Shown here one piece after another: positions 1-8,271 of a stretch of DNA of 64,000 nucleotides; the stretch's first letter is position 1; every line of letters starts with the position of its first letter. Source of the DNA: Candidatus Obscuribacter sp. (lineage in GTDB: Bacteria > Cyanobacteriota > Vampirovibrionia > Obscuribacterales > Obscuribacteraceae); NCBI GenBank assembly GCA_016712465.1, contig JADJQZ010000001.1:4402001-4466000 (forward strand), read 5' to 3'. Position numbers and translations under genes: made by a program. The notes under the pieces were generated by a model. The model had not been told where the DNA came from, made no database searches, and was given only the letters and a program-made list of their open reading frames with translations.

Positions 1-1099
1 AAAGGCTCACAGGTTTGACGCCGTGAGCGCGGGAGTTGGCTCCAGCCTGGATTGCGGAGACCACAACGGTGCGGGTGGATGATGGAGCGGCTGCACCCCG
101 AAACGCCGCTGGCGCTGGCGAATTAGTCGATGCCGGTGCCGTAACCGACGCAGGTGCACTAGCCGATGCAGGTGCAGTGGTAGATGCAGGTGCAGTGGTC
201 GACGCAGTTGCATTAGCCGACACCGGCGCAGTAGCCGGTACAGCCGTACTAGCCGGCGGGTAATTCGCCAGGCGCGTCTGCCCATACATATAAACGCCGG
301 CGCAAAGAAGCACTATGCCTAAACTGTTGAGCAAAAGAGACTTTCTGTCTGGCATGGTCAAACCGGCAAGGCTGCTACCGCCAGCTCTATCTTTGAAGGC
401 ATAAGCCACAAGGGCAGCCAGGCTTGTGTTGACCAGCATAATGAAAGCGCTGATGCCCACCCCACCAACAAACGGAGCCATCTGCAGCAGCACCACATTC
501 TGATACTGGCTGTAGTGCAGCGCCGAGCAGGCAAAGCCGAGCAACTGGGTAGTATTGCAAAGCCTGTCCACCAGCACCCAGAGCAAGGGCACCACAATGA
601 AGCTGGGCAGCTGCCAGTGGGCGAAAGAGTGAGAAAGTGTGTGTGAGTGGGGGCGGGCGGGTTGATTTTCGGAGGCACTGACGCGCCGGGGCAGAAAGCC
701 GCCGGTCAAAGGCAGCCACTTGAGCAGCAGGGCAAAAACCGAAATGAACACGCCCTGCCAGGCTGACACAAGTATCCAGAAAATTCCCCCGAGTAATTCG
801 CCGGGAATAACATAGGAGTTCTGAGCAAATACCGGTCGAAAGGCAAGAAACCAGCTCAGGTAGACGAGATTGTAGCCGGCGCCAAAGGCGAAGCCGCGCC
901 AGGCGGATGTCCAGGGTTCAGAAGCGCGCGCCAGCAAAATTAGCAAAGCGCAGGGGGCAAGAAACGCCAGGTAGCTCTGCTCAAACCCGGGCGCGGCTAG
1001 CCCGCCAATGGCACCGCAAGCCGCCGCCGCCAGGCACCAGAGAATCTCGCGTAATCTACCACCCGGGCGACAAGGCACACCCACCGCCGCGCTCGCCAT
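1..1099 (-). CDS. lnt: Apolipoprotein N-acyltransferase, N-terminal part (runs off left edge)
   Basis: This frame stays open from the left edge of the window, so the 3' end is missing. Translated on the minus strand it shows the Lnt pattern: a first hydrophobic helix, the segment GFEQSYLAFLAPCALLIL, then WRGFAFGAGYN, then LHYSQYQNVVLLQMAPFVG and GISAFIMLVNTSLAALVAY, matching the membrane half of Lnt, which adds the third acyl chain to lipoproteins in the inner membrane. After the last visible helix (KSLLLNSLGIVLLCAGVYMY) comes a Pro/Ala/Thr/Ser-rich linker of about 60 residues, then VVVSAIQAGAN, the likely first strand of the nitrilase domain. The catalytic residues lie outside the window. 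The ATG at 1099 is the first methionine; TTG codons at 1159 and 1153 in the same frame are alternatives, and an in-frame stop lies at 1169-1171. It is divergent from the next gene. Confidence 0.85.
   Translation of the reverse strand, partial: MASAAVGVPCRPGGRLREILWCLAAAACGAIGGLAAPGFEQSYLAFLAPCALLILLARASEPWTSAWRGFAFGAGYNLVYLSWFLAFRPVFAQNSYVIPGELLGGIFWILVSAWQGVFISVFALLLKWLPLTGGFLPRRVSASENQPARPHSHTLSHSFAHWQLPSFIVVPLLWVLVDRLCNTTQLLGFACSALHYSQYQNVVLLQMAPFVGGVGISAFIMLVNTSLAALVAYAFKDRAGGSSLAGLTMPDRKSLLLNSLGIVLLCAGVYMYGQTRLANYPPASTAVPATAPVSANATASTTAPASTTAPASASAPASVTAPASTNSPAPAAFRGAAAPSSTRTVVVSAIQAGANSRAHGVKPVSL
126..251. repeat. Seven 18-bp tandem repeats coding the Lnt linker
   Basis: Seven imperfect units of 18 bp (for example GCCGATGCAGGTGCAGTG) follow one another without gaps. 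On the minus strand each encodes a hexapeptide close to TAPAST. The units lie inside lnt, between its last visible membrane helix and the nitrilase domain, and keep the frame, so expansion or loss of units would only change linker length. Confidence 0.8.
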
Positions 1100-1272
1100 C
1101 TGCGGCGGCGCAAGCTCAGTGTCGGGCGCACTCTTAACAGGAGTTAAACTCAACCTCAATACCCTGATTCAGTCGGTGCTAGCCTATCCCAAGCAGCACA
1201 TGACTTCCATTACAGAGGGCTTATATTGGGCGCTCAAACAGGCTCGACGGTAAACTAAAGCCGGGCTGCCGG

Positions 1273-2655
1273 GTGTTGGAGGATGACCAGTTGCAAGCGG
1301 CTGGGATAGATAAGCGCGACCGCAAGGGTTCGGCATGGCGCCTGCTGGCTACCGCGCTGGTGGCGGCAGACCTGGTAATGCTCATACTGAATCAGTCGGT
1401 GTTGAACTACCGCTTTGGCTTAAATGAAATTTCCGCTGCCAGGCTAGACTTAAATTTACTGCTGGGGCTGAGCTTTCTCTACTTCGCAATACCGCAGGCT
1501 GCTGGGGGAAGAGCAGATAAAGAGAGTGAGGTTGCTGCCAGTGACCATGTGGCAACCTCTCCGCCCGGCGACAAAACGCTACTCTGGTTGATAGCCGCCT
1601 ACGCCCTAGTGCTGCTCACGGTTACGACTTTCACCAGCAGCAGCGGCGACTTGCTTATGAACATCAAACACACGTTGCTGGCAATCTTACCGATATTCGC
1701 CTTCGGCTACGTTTGCCCCAGAATAATGCGGCGCGACAATTACGTGGCAATCTTTCTGATTCTGCTTGCGATATTCTCTGCCCACACACTGCTCACCATC
1801 TGGCTCTGCCTGACTAACACCCATAGCTTCCTCGGGCGCGACATCACCTGCCTGGTTGGGCGCGCTCAATATATATTCGGACAGCGCGGGCAACTGGTCA
1901 CCGGGCTCACCTGGAACCCAAACACTCTCGCCGCCAGCCTCTTAATGCTGCCGGCTATTGCGGTTGAAACCGAGGCGTTAGTATCTGCGGAATGGCTGAA
2001 GAAGCTGGTGCGCGCGGCGAGATTTCTCACGGCATCGCACACGATACTGACGCTCTCGCGCGGGGCGATACTTTCGCTGGTGGTGAGCTTCGGAGTGTGG
2101 GGCATGCTCGACAAGATGCGGTCGCGCTTCATCCGCGCGGTCTGCAAGTTGGGCTTATTGGCCGGAGCGGGCTTCGCCGTCTGGCAATGCCTTGCCTGGC
2201 GCGGGGATAAGTCGTCTTACGAAAGAATGGAAGTCTTGCAAGATTCGCTAACCAAGATAGCCTGCCACCCCTGGGGCATGGGGCTGCCACCAGTCGGTAG
2301 CGAGCAATTGCCGCATAACCTGATACTGGGAACAACGATCTATTTTGGACCAATAGCGACGGTGTTCCTGGGGTTGATTCTGGGGTGGTTACTTTATGGG
2401 GCTATTAGGGGAAGGCGTGTGGGTGGTGGTGAGCAGAGAAGAGGGCCGGCAAGCAACCGAATGAAATCAGCACGAAAGGTACTGCTTGTGACGCTTATGG
2501 CGATGGTGGGTGTGCACGGTTCTGTGGAGTATTGCATTGGTCACCCGACGTTATTTGCGAATTCGCTGTTTTGGTTGTTGGTGGGGTATGTGGTCTGTGG
2601 GAGAGATGAAGAAGAGAACCAGCCAGACAAACACCGAGGAGGCGAAGGTGGATGA
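1273..2655 (+). CDS. O-antigen ligase/polymerase-like polytopic membrane protein
   Basis: A 460-residue protein with about ten hydrophobic segments. The middle part has LTWNPNTLAASLLMLPAI followed by TLSRGAILSL, and later HPWGMGL with PHNLILGT, the arrangement seen in the Wzy_C/O-antigen ligase (WaaL/RfaL) family, whose members polymerise or transfer polysaccharide on the outer face of the inner membrane. The conserved Arg after TLS and the His in PHN are the residues usually retained. The start is a GTG at 1273 next to a weak purine stretch. A charged hydrophilic tail ends the protein. It stands alone, divergent from lnt. Exact substrate (O-antigen, exopolysaccharide or glycoprotein) cannot be told. 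Confidence 0.75.
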   Translation: MLEDDQLQAAGIDKRDRKGSAWRLLATALVAADLVMLILNQSVLNYRFGLNEISAARLDLNLLLGLSFLYFAIPQAAGGRADKESEVAASDHVATSPPGDKTLLWLIAAYALVLLTVTTFTSSSGDLLMNIKHTLLAILPIFAFGYVCPRIMRRDNYVAIFLILLAIFSAHTLLTIWLCLTNTHSFLGRDITCLVGRAQYIFGQRGQLVTGLTWNPNTLAASLLMLPAIAVETEALVSAEWLKKLVRAARFLTASHTILTLSRGAILSLVVSFGVWGMLDKMRSRFIRAVCKLGLLAGAGFAVWQCLAWRGDKSSYERMEVLQDSLTKIACHPWGMGLPPVGSEQLPHNLILGTTIYFGPIATVFLGLILGWLLYGAIRGRRVGGGEQRRGPASNRMKSARKVLLVTLMAMVGVHGSVEYCIGHPTLFANSLFWLLVGYVVCGRDEEENQPDKHRGGEGG

Positions 2656-2760
2656 GAAGAATCAAGGGAACTGAATCTCTACAGCTGGTCTAATCGGCTG
2701 GGAACTTTGCAAACGGCGGTCCAAACATCGACTCTTACACAAGGTTAAGAATATATTTAA

Positions 2761-2973
2761 GAGCACGCAGAGCAATATACCAAGACGGCATTCGAGCAGA
2801 AAAACACAAGCAGACTGGACAAACAAAATGGTTGTGTAATTCGATGTTTGCAGGATAATAGAGGCAAAGTGATGGTCGATTCGCTTAAGGGTATCCCAGA
2901 TGTCGAGCCAGGCACAAAAGAGCGCCAGGTAGCGGCTTCCAACAGTGATTCAGACGGATTCTGTGTTGGTTAA
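2761..2973 (+). pseudogene. Open frame without a start, possible 3' remnant of a gene
   Basis: After a stop at 2758-2760 a frame of 70 codons stays open to TAA at 2971-2973. It reads like protein (…GKVMVDSLKGIPDVEPGTKE…), but there is no good start or ribosome site, and it ends immediately before the broken tRNA. It may be the tail of a gene cut by integration, or chance. No family is recognised. Confidence 0.25.
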
Positions 2974-2977
2974 GGCG

Positions 2978-3040
2978 GCGCACTAGACTCAGGATCTAGT
3001 GTAGCAATACGTGTGGGTTCAAGTCCCACCTCGCCCACCA
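2978..3040 (+). tRNA. 3' part of tRNA-Leu(CAG); probable island attachment scar
   Basis: From the end of the D arm onward the sequence folds as a class II tRNA. The anticodon stem ACTAGA/TCTAGT encloses the loop CTCAGGA (anticodon CAG). A variable arm, a T arm GTGGG-TTCAAGT-CCCAC, the acceptor strand CTCGCCC and ACCA follow. The matching 5' acceptor strand GGGCGAG is absent upstream, so this is not a complete tRNA. Tyrosine-recombinase islands often integrate in the anticodon loop or 3' half of tRNA genes and leave such a fragment at one end. A terminator follows directly. Confidence 0.8.
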
Positions 3041-3049
3041 TCTACGTTT

Positions 3050-3072
3050 CCGCCGAAAGGCGGTTTTCTTTT
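3050..3072 (+). terminator. Rho-independent terminator behind the tRNA fragment
   Basis: Stem CCGCC/GGCGG with a GAAA tetraloop, followed by TTTTCTTTT. It sits 10 bases after the CCA end, as expected for a tRNA transcript. Confidence 0.75.
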
Positions 3073-3205
3073 GGGGGTAGGGAAAAGGCAATTTTCCGAT
3101 CAATAACCGATCCAATTTCAATTCGACTTTCCCATCTCGGAACGCAAGCGAACGAAACACTTCCGTCATGGATTGACGTTGACTGTCACTAGCGTTTTGC
3201 CTGCG

Positions 3206-3360
3206 ATTTGGTGGCTCGCACCGTGCGACAAAAGCACCCGGAACTCTTGCAATACTGGCAGGCACCGCACCCGAAACTTGCCGCTCAAGCCCACGAAGAC
3301 AGGTGATCGGTTCTGGCTTATCTGGTGGCGGTGCCCGAAGTCGCACGTCTGGGAATAAGA
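3206..3360 (+). pseudogene. Decayed DUF4379-like zinc-ribbon repeat fragment
   Basis: Two frames together give the signature of the DUF4379 probable zinc-ribbon repeat: HPELLQYW in one frame (3236-3260), then, after a frame change, LPLKPTKTGDRFW and WWRCPKSHVWE, which stops at 3358. In intact members the order is HPELLxxW, a variable link and WWxCxxxHxW. No intact gene can be drawn, so this is a relic. The rest of 3,075-3,560 holds nothing else I can name. Confidence 0.45.
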
Positions 3361-3614
3361 AGTGGCCTACGTGGTGAAGCTTTTGCGAGAGCAAATCTGT
3401 TTGCCGGTAGTGCCGAAAAGAGACCCACGATAATCGAGCCGTCGGCATATTGCCCGCATACAGTATCAATATAGACCGAGCATAAATCCTTGAGAATCAT
3501 TGTGTCCGAACAGTTGCTTCGTAGATCCTAAATGACTGAATTGCGGTATCTTGTCACCCCCCCTTCCGAATGTTAGTGCTGGCAATTTCCCAACGTTACG
3601 GACACCTAACAGCC

Positions 3615-4646
3615 ATGACGAAAGATTGCATCTACTGTAAAGAGTCGAAAGACGTCGGCCTCTTCAATCGAGAGCACGTTATTCCCCAGTCGATGGGCAG
3701 GTACGATCAGAATCTGGTTCTGGATTGCGTATGCAAACAATGCAATGACTTTTTTAGTGCTTCGCTGGACGGCATACTCGGGAGAGACAGTCTTGAAGCC
3801 CTTCTTCGGTTCAAGTATGGATTGAAGAGCGTCTCTAAACTTGGCGAGCTAAAGGGCAAACGGCTGGTCCTCAAGGTTCCGCCAGATGGTGGACCTTGGG
3901 CGGGCGCGCAAATAGAACTTATTGGGCGAGACGGAGAAATAATCGCGCGACCAATGACCCAGATTGGTTTCTTGAACAAGACGACTGGTGTTTTCGAGTT
4001 CATTCTGTTCGAGGAGCTTCAGAAATTGGGTTTTGTTGAGCGTGAGGATCTCAACTCCAATAATTTCAGAATGCTTGGAAGCTCCGACGAGGAGCTGGAA
4101 AAGCTTAGGTCGCTTCTTGAGAAAGCGGGATGGAATCCGACAATTCATGGAGAGCTCCCGCCTCCGGTTGACGACGCCGAAAACGTAAAGTCAATTGAAG
4201 TCGAGATCAACTACTTAATCGATCGGCGCATGAAAAGAGCGATTGCGAAGATCGCGTTCAACTATTTCGCTTACCAAGTCGGGGTAAACGGTAACGCCGA
4301 GCTCTTAAACGATGTTTCTGTACAAGCCGTGCGCTCATTTGTTCGTGACGACAGCGATCCGGCATTCGATCCTGTAGCGATCACTGATGAACCAATACTA
4401 GATTTGGATGAGAAAACCCGCCGTCATACTGACTCACACCTAGTGGTCCTGGACTGGCTATTTTATAGGAATGGCAGGAAGGATCTGCGCGTAAGCGTGA
4501 GCTTATTCAACCACCTGACGTACCACGTCACATTCATCCCGAATTTCCAACCGCGCCCATTGCCAGACTTGGTAGTTGGACACCAGTTTGATTTCAGCTA
4601 CTCACCGGCGCGCTGCCTAGAGCTGCTGATCGGCGCTCCCGCCTGA
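3615..4646 (+). CDS. HNH endonuclease (HNH_5-like)
   Basis: The N-terminus carries CIYCKESK, then REHVIPQSMG and CKQCNDFF: two Cys pairs for structural zinc around the E-H-V-I-P core of a beta-beta-alpha-metal nuclease. The remaining 280 residues match nothing I know and may bind DNA or a partner. I place the start at the ATG at 3615 because it lies six residues before the zinc pair; an in-frame ATG at 3570 would add 15 residues and has no better ribosome site. The stop is 16 bases before the helicase start, so the two genes are very likely one operon and one system. It probably cuts foreign or stalled DNA on signal from the helicase; this is inference from the pairing. Confidence 0.7.
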   Translation: MTKDCIYCKESKDVGLFNREHVIPQSMGRYDQNLVLDCVCKQCNDFFSASLDGILGRDSLEALLRFKYGLKSVSKLGELKGKRLVLKVPPDGGPWAGAQIELIGRDGEIIARPMTQIGFLNKTTGVFEFILFEELQKLGFVEREDLNSNNFRMLGSSDEELEKLRSLLEKAGWNPTIHGELPPPVDDAENVKSIEVEINYLIDRRMKRAIAKIAFNYFAYQVGVNGNAELLNDVSVQAVRSFVRDDSDPAFDPVAITDEPILDLDEKTRRHTDSHLVVLDWLFYRNGRKDLRVSVSLFNHLTYHVTFIPNFQPRPLPDLVVGHQFDFSYSPARCLELLIGAPA

Positions 4647-4662
4647 CAGCAGTGGATTGAAA

Positions 4663-7600
4663 ATGACGAAACGTACTATATCACTGCCTCCCATCCAAGT
4701 CTGGTCTAAAAGATACACCTTCGGCCGCGTGAACTATGTCTTGCGTCCAGAGGAAACTCTGGACATCGTAGCGTCGAGCGACGCGCCGATTTCTGCTAGG
4801 CGGACAGGAACAATCCTTAAGCTGAGCAATGGCGAATCTGTTGTGATTCTTGAGAAAAAACTCGCAGCACGACCTGCGCATATCGACGGTGTTCTTCACA
4901 GAAATACTGACGGAAGCGTCCGCTGGGGCGCGCACAAACTCCTAGAGTCCTTCTCGGCCACTTACGATGAGGATTGGGCGAAACTTCGAAAGGCCGTCAA
5001 GAATTCTTGGAAGAACGCGACATCGTACCGACGAGAAAAGCGCGGCAAAGATGGGAAGGTAATCGATAAAGGGCTTCGACCTCCGCAAGTTGGGGCGCTG
5101 CATGCGGTTGGGGCGCATTGGTCGATCAACAATACTCCTGCAACAATCGTTATGCCTACAGGCACAGGGAAGACGGAGTCGATGCTTGCGGCCCTTGCAA
5201 ATTACATCGATGGAACGGTATTAGTTGTGGTGCCAACGAGAGCACTTCGCGATCAAACTGCGCGCAAATTCAAAACGTTTGGACTGTTGCGAGAGTTGCA
5301 ATGCCTGTCGAAAACAGCAATGAATCCCGTAGTTGGTGTTATAGAGCACCGGGTGAAAGATCCCCGAGAGCTAGAGGTGTTGAAACACTGCAACGTTTTG
5401 ATAGCGACGATAAACACAGTCGCACAAGGTGAAGCTATAGCAATTGCTAAGGATTTGTCCGGCATTTGTAGCCATCTTATTTTCGATGAAGCCCATCACG
5501 TCCCAGCTGAAACGTACAGCGCTTTTAGAGACGTCTTCAAAGACAAGCTAATTCTGCAATTTACAGCGACGCCATTTAGACGCGACGGAAAGGATTTAGA
5601 GGGGAAGACAATCTTCTCGTATCCTTTGGGACAGGCTCAGCAAGACGGTTATTTCAAGCCGATCAAATTCAAGGCATTGTTTGATTTGCAAGAAAACCGA
5701 GCGGATAGCACGATTGCTGAAGCCGCTATTCGGCAGTTACAAGACGATATAGACTCAGGTTTTGACCACCTGCTGATGGCGCGCTGTTCGACCGCTGATC
5801 GCGCGAGAGATATTTTCCAAATATACGCGGACAAGGCCAAGAAGTTCAATCCTGTACTGGTTATCAGTGAAGAGCCAAGAGACAATCGAGCATCAATCAA
5901 CAAGCTGAAATCGCGCCAGACGCGTGTCGTTGTATGTGTGAACATGCTTGGCGAAGGCTTTGACTTGCCTGAGCTAAAAATTGCGGCCGTTCACGACACC
6001 CATAAAAGCATGGCGATACTTCTTCAATTCGCTGGAAGATTTACTCGTGATGCCGGCGACAAGGTTGGTGAGGCTACAGTCTTTGCGAACATTGCTAATC
6101 AAAATGTGTCGTCAGCATTAGAACGTCTCTATGGTGAAGATGCCGATTGGAACAAGTTATTGAGCGAGTTCAGCTCCTCTCATGTCAAAGACTATACAGA
6201 AATGATCGAGTTCATCAGGGACTCGCAGAGAATTGATATTCCAGCTGAAAATGACGAGAATGCGTTTGTCGTACCACCGAACCGATTGCGTCCCAGCTTT
6301 AGCGCGACGGTGTTTCGTGCTGATTCGTTTAATCCCCAAAAGTTTGTTGAAGTCATCGCAAAACACGTCATTATTCGCGGCGCTTGGATCAATAAGAACA
6401 AAAACGTACTTTACTTTGTCACCGAGCAACACTTGCGCACAAAGTGGACTGCATCAAAGACAGTCAAAGATCGGCAATGGGATCTGTATGTCTTCTACTT
6501 CAACAAGGCGCAGAAAACGTTGTTTGTACATTGCAGTGATACCGACGCTCCGCTCTCTCAGCTCGCAGTTGCTGTAAGTGGACAGTCAACAACCGCATTA
6601 ACAGGCGATGTTCCGTTTAGGTGTCTTTCAGGGATATTGCGTCTGATGTTCCAGAATATTGGCTTGAAGAAACCGGGTCGACGAAACTTGCGGTATTCAA
6701 TGTATTCCGGCGCAGACGTTGTAAATGCGCTCAGCAGTGCGGAGAAATCCACATCGGTAAAGGTCAATGCAAGTGCACACGGATACGCTAATGGGGAGCC
6801 TGTTAATGTGGCGTGTTCGGCGAAGGGGCGTGTGTGGTCAAAGGATCGCGGCAGAATACCAGAGCTGTTGAAGTTTTGCGATGAGGTTGGGGTTAAGCTC
6901 AATGATGACGCTATAGATGTCGCGAAAATCATTGAGAACGTCATGATTCCGAAACAGGTGACGAAGTTGCCCAAGGCGCAAGTGTTTTGCATCGACTGGC
7001 CGCACGAGTTTTACTCGAATACAGAGGAATCTACTAAGTTCAAAAGCAAGGCGGGCGAGTTTTCTCTGTCCCAGTACAGCCTGCATTTCGCAGATCCGCT
7101 AAATAATCAAAAATCTATTCAGTTCGACATCATTCACCAAACACATTCGGCTCGCTTCGAGCTGAAGCTTGAGAAAAACGAACGAGGATTTACTGTCCGG
7201 CAAATAAGCGGAGATCGGCTGACGGTACAAAAAGGAAAATTGTCATTTAACCTGGATGATTACTTCAATGAATATCCACCGAGCGTGCTGTACGTTGACG
7301 GTTCCGAATTAGACGGCTGTTATCATATAAGCCCGAAAGATAGGGTGACAGCAACCTTCCCGGTGACTCGATTAGATCCTTGGACATGGACCGGAGTATC
7401 GATAAAGGTCGAGTCAATGTGGCACAACGGAGTTCAGCGAACCAACTCGGTACAAGAGCACGTTGCGGACAAGCTAAAAGGTGGATATGAAATAGTATTT
7501 GATGATGATGATCCGGGCGAGGCAGCCGACCTTGTTCTTCTGCGAGAAAACGGTGTTATCGAGCTTGTATTTGTTCACTGCAAATTCAGCGGCGGCAAGG

Positions 7601-7941
7601 AACCAGGAGAGCGAATTAAAGATGTAGTTGAAGTTTCTACCCAGGCAGTTCGTTCCTCTAAGAGGATATGGAAGTTCGACGACCTTATCACGCACTTGCT
7701 CAAGCGGGAGTCTAATCAGCTTGGTGGCAGACAAACTCGGTTTATAAAAGGGACAGCTCGCTTGCTTGCGCTGTACAAAAAGGCGAGCAAACACAAAGAA
7801 ATTCAAACGAGAGTTGTTATAGTTCAACCGGGGCTTTCTAAGCAAGATATCACTGAAGACCAGTCCATTGTTCTAGCAGCAGCAGAAACGCATTTGATTC
7901 AGATTGCCGGAATTAACCTAGATGTGATTTGTTCGAAGTAA
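4663..7941 (+). CDS. Large SF2 DEAH helicase with a C-terminal PD-(D/E)xK-like domain
   Basis: About 1,090 residues. Helicase motifs in order: I at about residue 166 (MPTGTGKTE), II at about 275 (FDEAHH), III (TATPFRR), VI at about 457 (QFAGRFTRD), as in SSL2/RecG-like SF2 proteins. The N-terminal 120 residues and the segment from 520 to 940 are not recognised. Near the C-terminus (about 948-985) a stretch with ADLVLLRENG followed by IELVFVHCKFS has the D-x(n)-E-x-K-like layout of PD-(D/E)xK nucleases, although the canonical E-x-K is replaced by V-H-C-K, so activity is uncertain. The start used is ATG 4663; a TTG at 4657 is also open. Coupled to the upstream HNH gene. The pair most resembles an anti-phage or plasmid-exclusion helicase-nuclease system. 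Confidence 0.75.
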   Translation: MTKRTISLPPIQVWSKRYTFGRVNYVLRPEETLDIVASSDAPISARRTGTILKLSNGESVVILEKKLAARPAHIDGVLHRNTDGSVRWGAHKLLESFSATYDEDWAKLRKAVKNSWKNATSYRREKRGKDGKVIDKGLRPPQVGALHAVGAHWSINNTPATIVMPTGTGKTESMLAALANYIDGTVLVVVPTRALRDQTARKFKTFGLLRELQCLSKTAMNPVVGVIEHRVKDPRELEVLKHCNVLIATINTVAQGEAIAIAKDLSGICSHLIFDEAHHVPAETYSAFRDVFKDKLILQFTATPFRRDGKDLEGKTIFSYPLGQAQQDGYFKPIKFKALFDLQENRADSTIAEAAIRQLQDDIDSGFDHLLMARCSTADRARDIFQIYADKAKKFNPVLVISEEPRDNRASINKLKSRQTRVVVCVNMLGEGFDLPELKIAAVHDTHKSMAILLQFAGRFTRDAGDKVGEATVFANIANQNVSSALERLYGEDADWNKLLSEFSSSHVKDYTEMIEFIRDSQRIDIPAENDENAFVVPPNRLRPSFSATVFRADSFNPQKFVEVIAKHVIIRGAWINKNKNVLYFVTEQHLRTKWTASKTVKDRQWDLYVFYFNKAQKTLFVHCSDTDAPLSQLAVAVSGQSTTALTGDVPFRCLSGILRLMFQNIGLKKPGRRNLRYSMYSGADVVNALSSAEKSTSVKVNASAHGYANGEPVNVACSAKGRVWSKDRGRIPELLKFCDEVGVKLNDDAIDVAKIIENVMIPKQVTKLPKAQVFCIDWPHEFYSNTEESTKFKSKAGEFSLSQYSLHFADPLNNQKSIQFDIIHQTHSARFELKLEKNERGFTVRQISGDRLTVQKGKLSFNLDDYFNEYPPSVLYVDGSELDGCYHISPKDRVTATFPVTRLDPWTWTGVSIKVESMWHNGVQRTNSVQEHVADKLKGGYEIVFDDDDPGEAADLVLLRENGVIELVFVHCKFSGGKEPGERIKDVVEVSTQAVRSSKRIWKFDDLITHLLKRESNQLGGRQTRFIKGTARLLALYKKASKHKEIQTRVVIVQPGLSKQDITEDQSIVLAAAETHLIQIAGINLDVICSK

Positions 7942-7947
7942 ATGTGT

Positions 7948-7979
7948 AGATTGAGCGCCTCCCGTAAAGCGCTCAATCT
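7948..7979 (+). terminator. Hairpin after the helicase gene
   Basis: Eleven-base arms AGATTGAGCGC and GCGCTCAATCT around a 10-base loop, placed 6 bases after the helicase stop. There is no T run, so it may end transcription weakly or only protect the 3' end. Confidence 0.5.
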
Positions 7980-7984
7980 CAAAG

Positions 7985-8073
7985 GTGAAGTCCTATCGAG
8001 ACTTGAGGGAGCTTGCCTACGCAGTGTCTGATGATGGCGGATTGCTGCAACCGGAGATGTTCTGGTCAAATAC
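7985..8073 (+). pseudogene. 5' stub of a gene cut by IS21-like element 1
   Basis: A GTG behind AAAG starts a frame reading VKSYRDLRELAYAV and onward for 30 codons up to the exact left end of element 1 at 8074, where it turns into terminal repeats. The stub looks like the N-terminus of a normal protein. No continuation is recognised to the right. Confidence 0.3.
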
Positions 8074-8077
8074 TGTA

Positions 8078-8169
8078 AATTCCGGAAACTCCCGGCACCT
8101 AATTCCGCTAATTGTCGGCAGCAGAATCCGGAAAGTCGCGGCACCCGATTCCGCTAATTCCCGGCAGCT
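8078..8169 (+). repeat. Four 23-bp subterminal repeats of IS21-like element 1
   Basis: Units start at 8078, 8101, 8124 and 8147. They alternate between an AATTCCGGAAA type and an AATTCCGCTAA type, each ending CGGCA. Such repeats at IS21 ends are transposase binding sites. Confidence 0.75.
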
Positions 8170-8271
8170 TGTCAGCGGCAAATAAATCAAAATTTCTAGT
8201 TCTCAATTGACGCAGGCTTGATCAGACCTGACTCTTTCAGTGGGTTGACTCACTAGAAAGAGAAATTTGAA

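Noticed and set aside
2996..3469. A 157-codon open frame on the minus strand ending WWARWDLNPHVLLH
   Set aside because: The ending is the antisense reading of the T arm and acceptor of the tRNA-Leu fragment, a common false gene. Its remainder overlaps the decayed zinc-ribbon relic.
4663..7941. HamB of a Hachiman system or a Gabija-type helicase
   Set aside because: The upstream partner is an HNH protein rather than HamA (DUF1837) or an OLD-family GajA, so those names do not fit.
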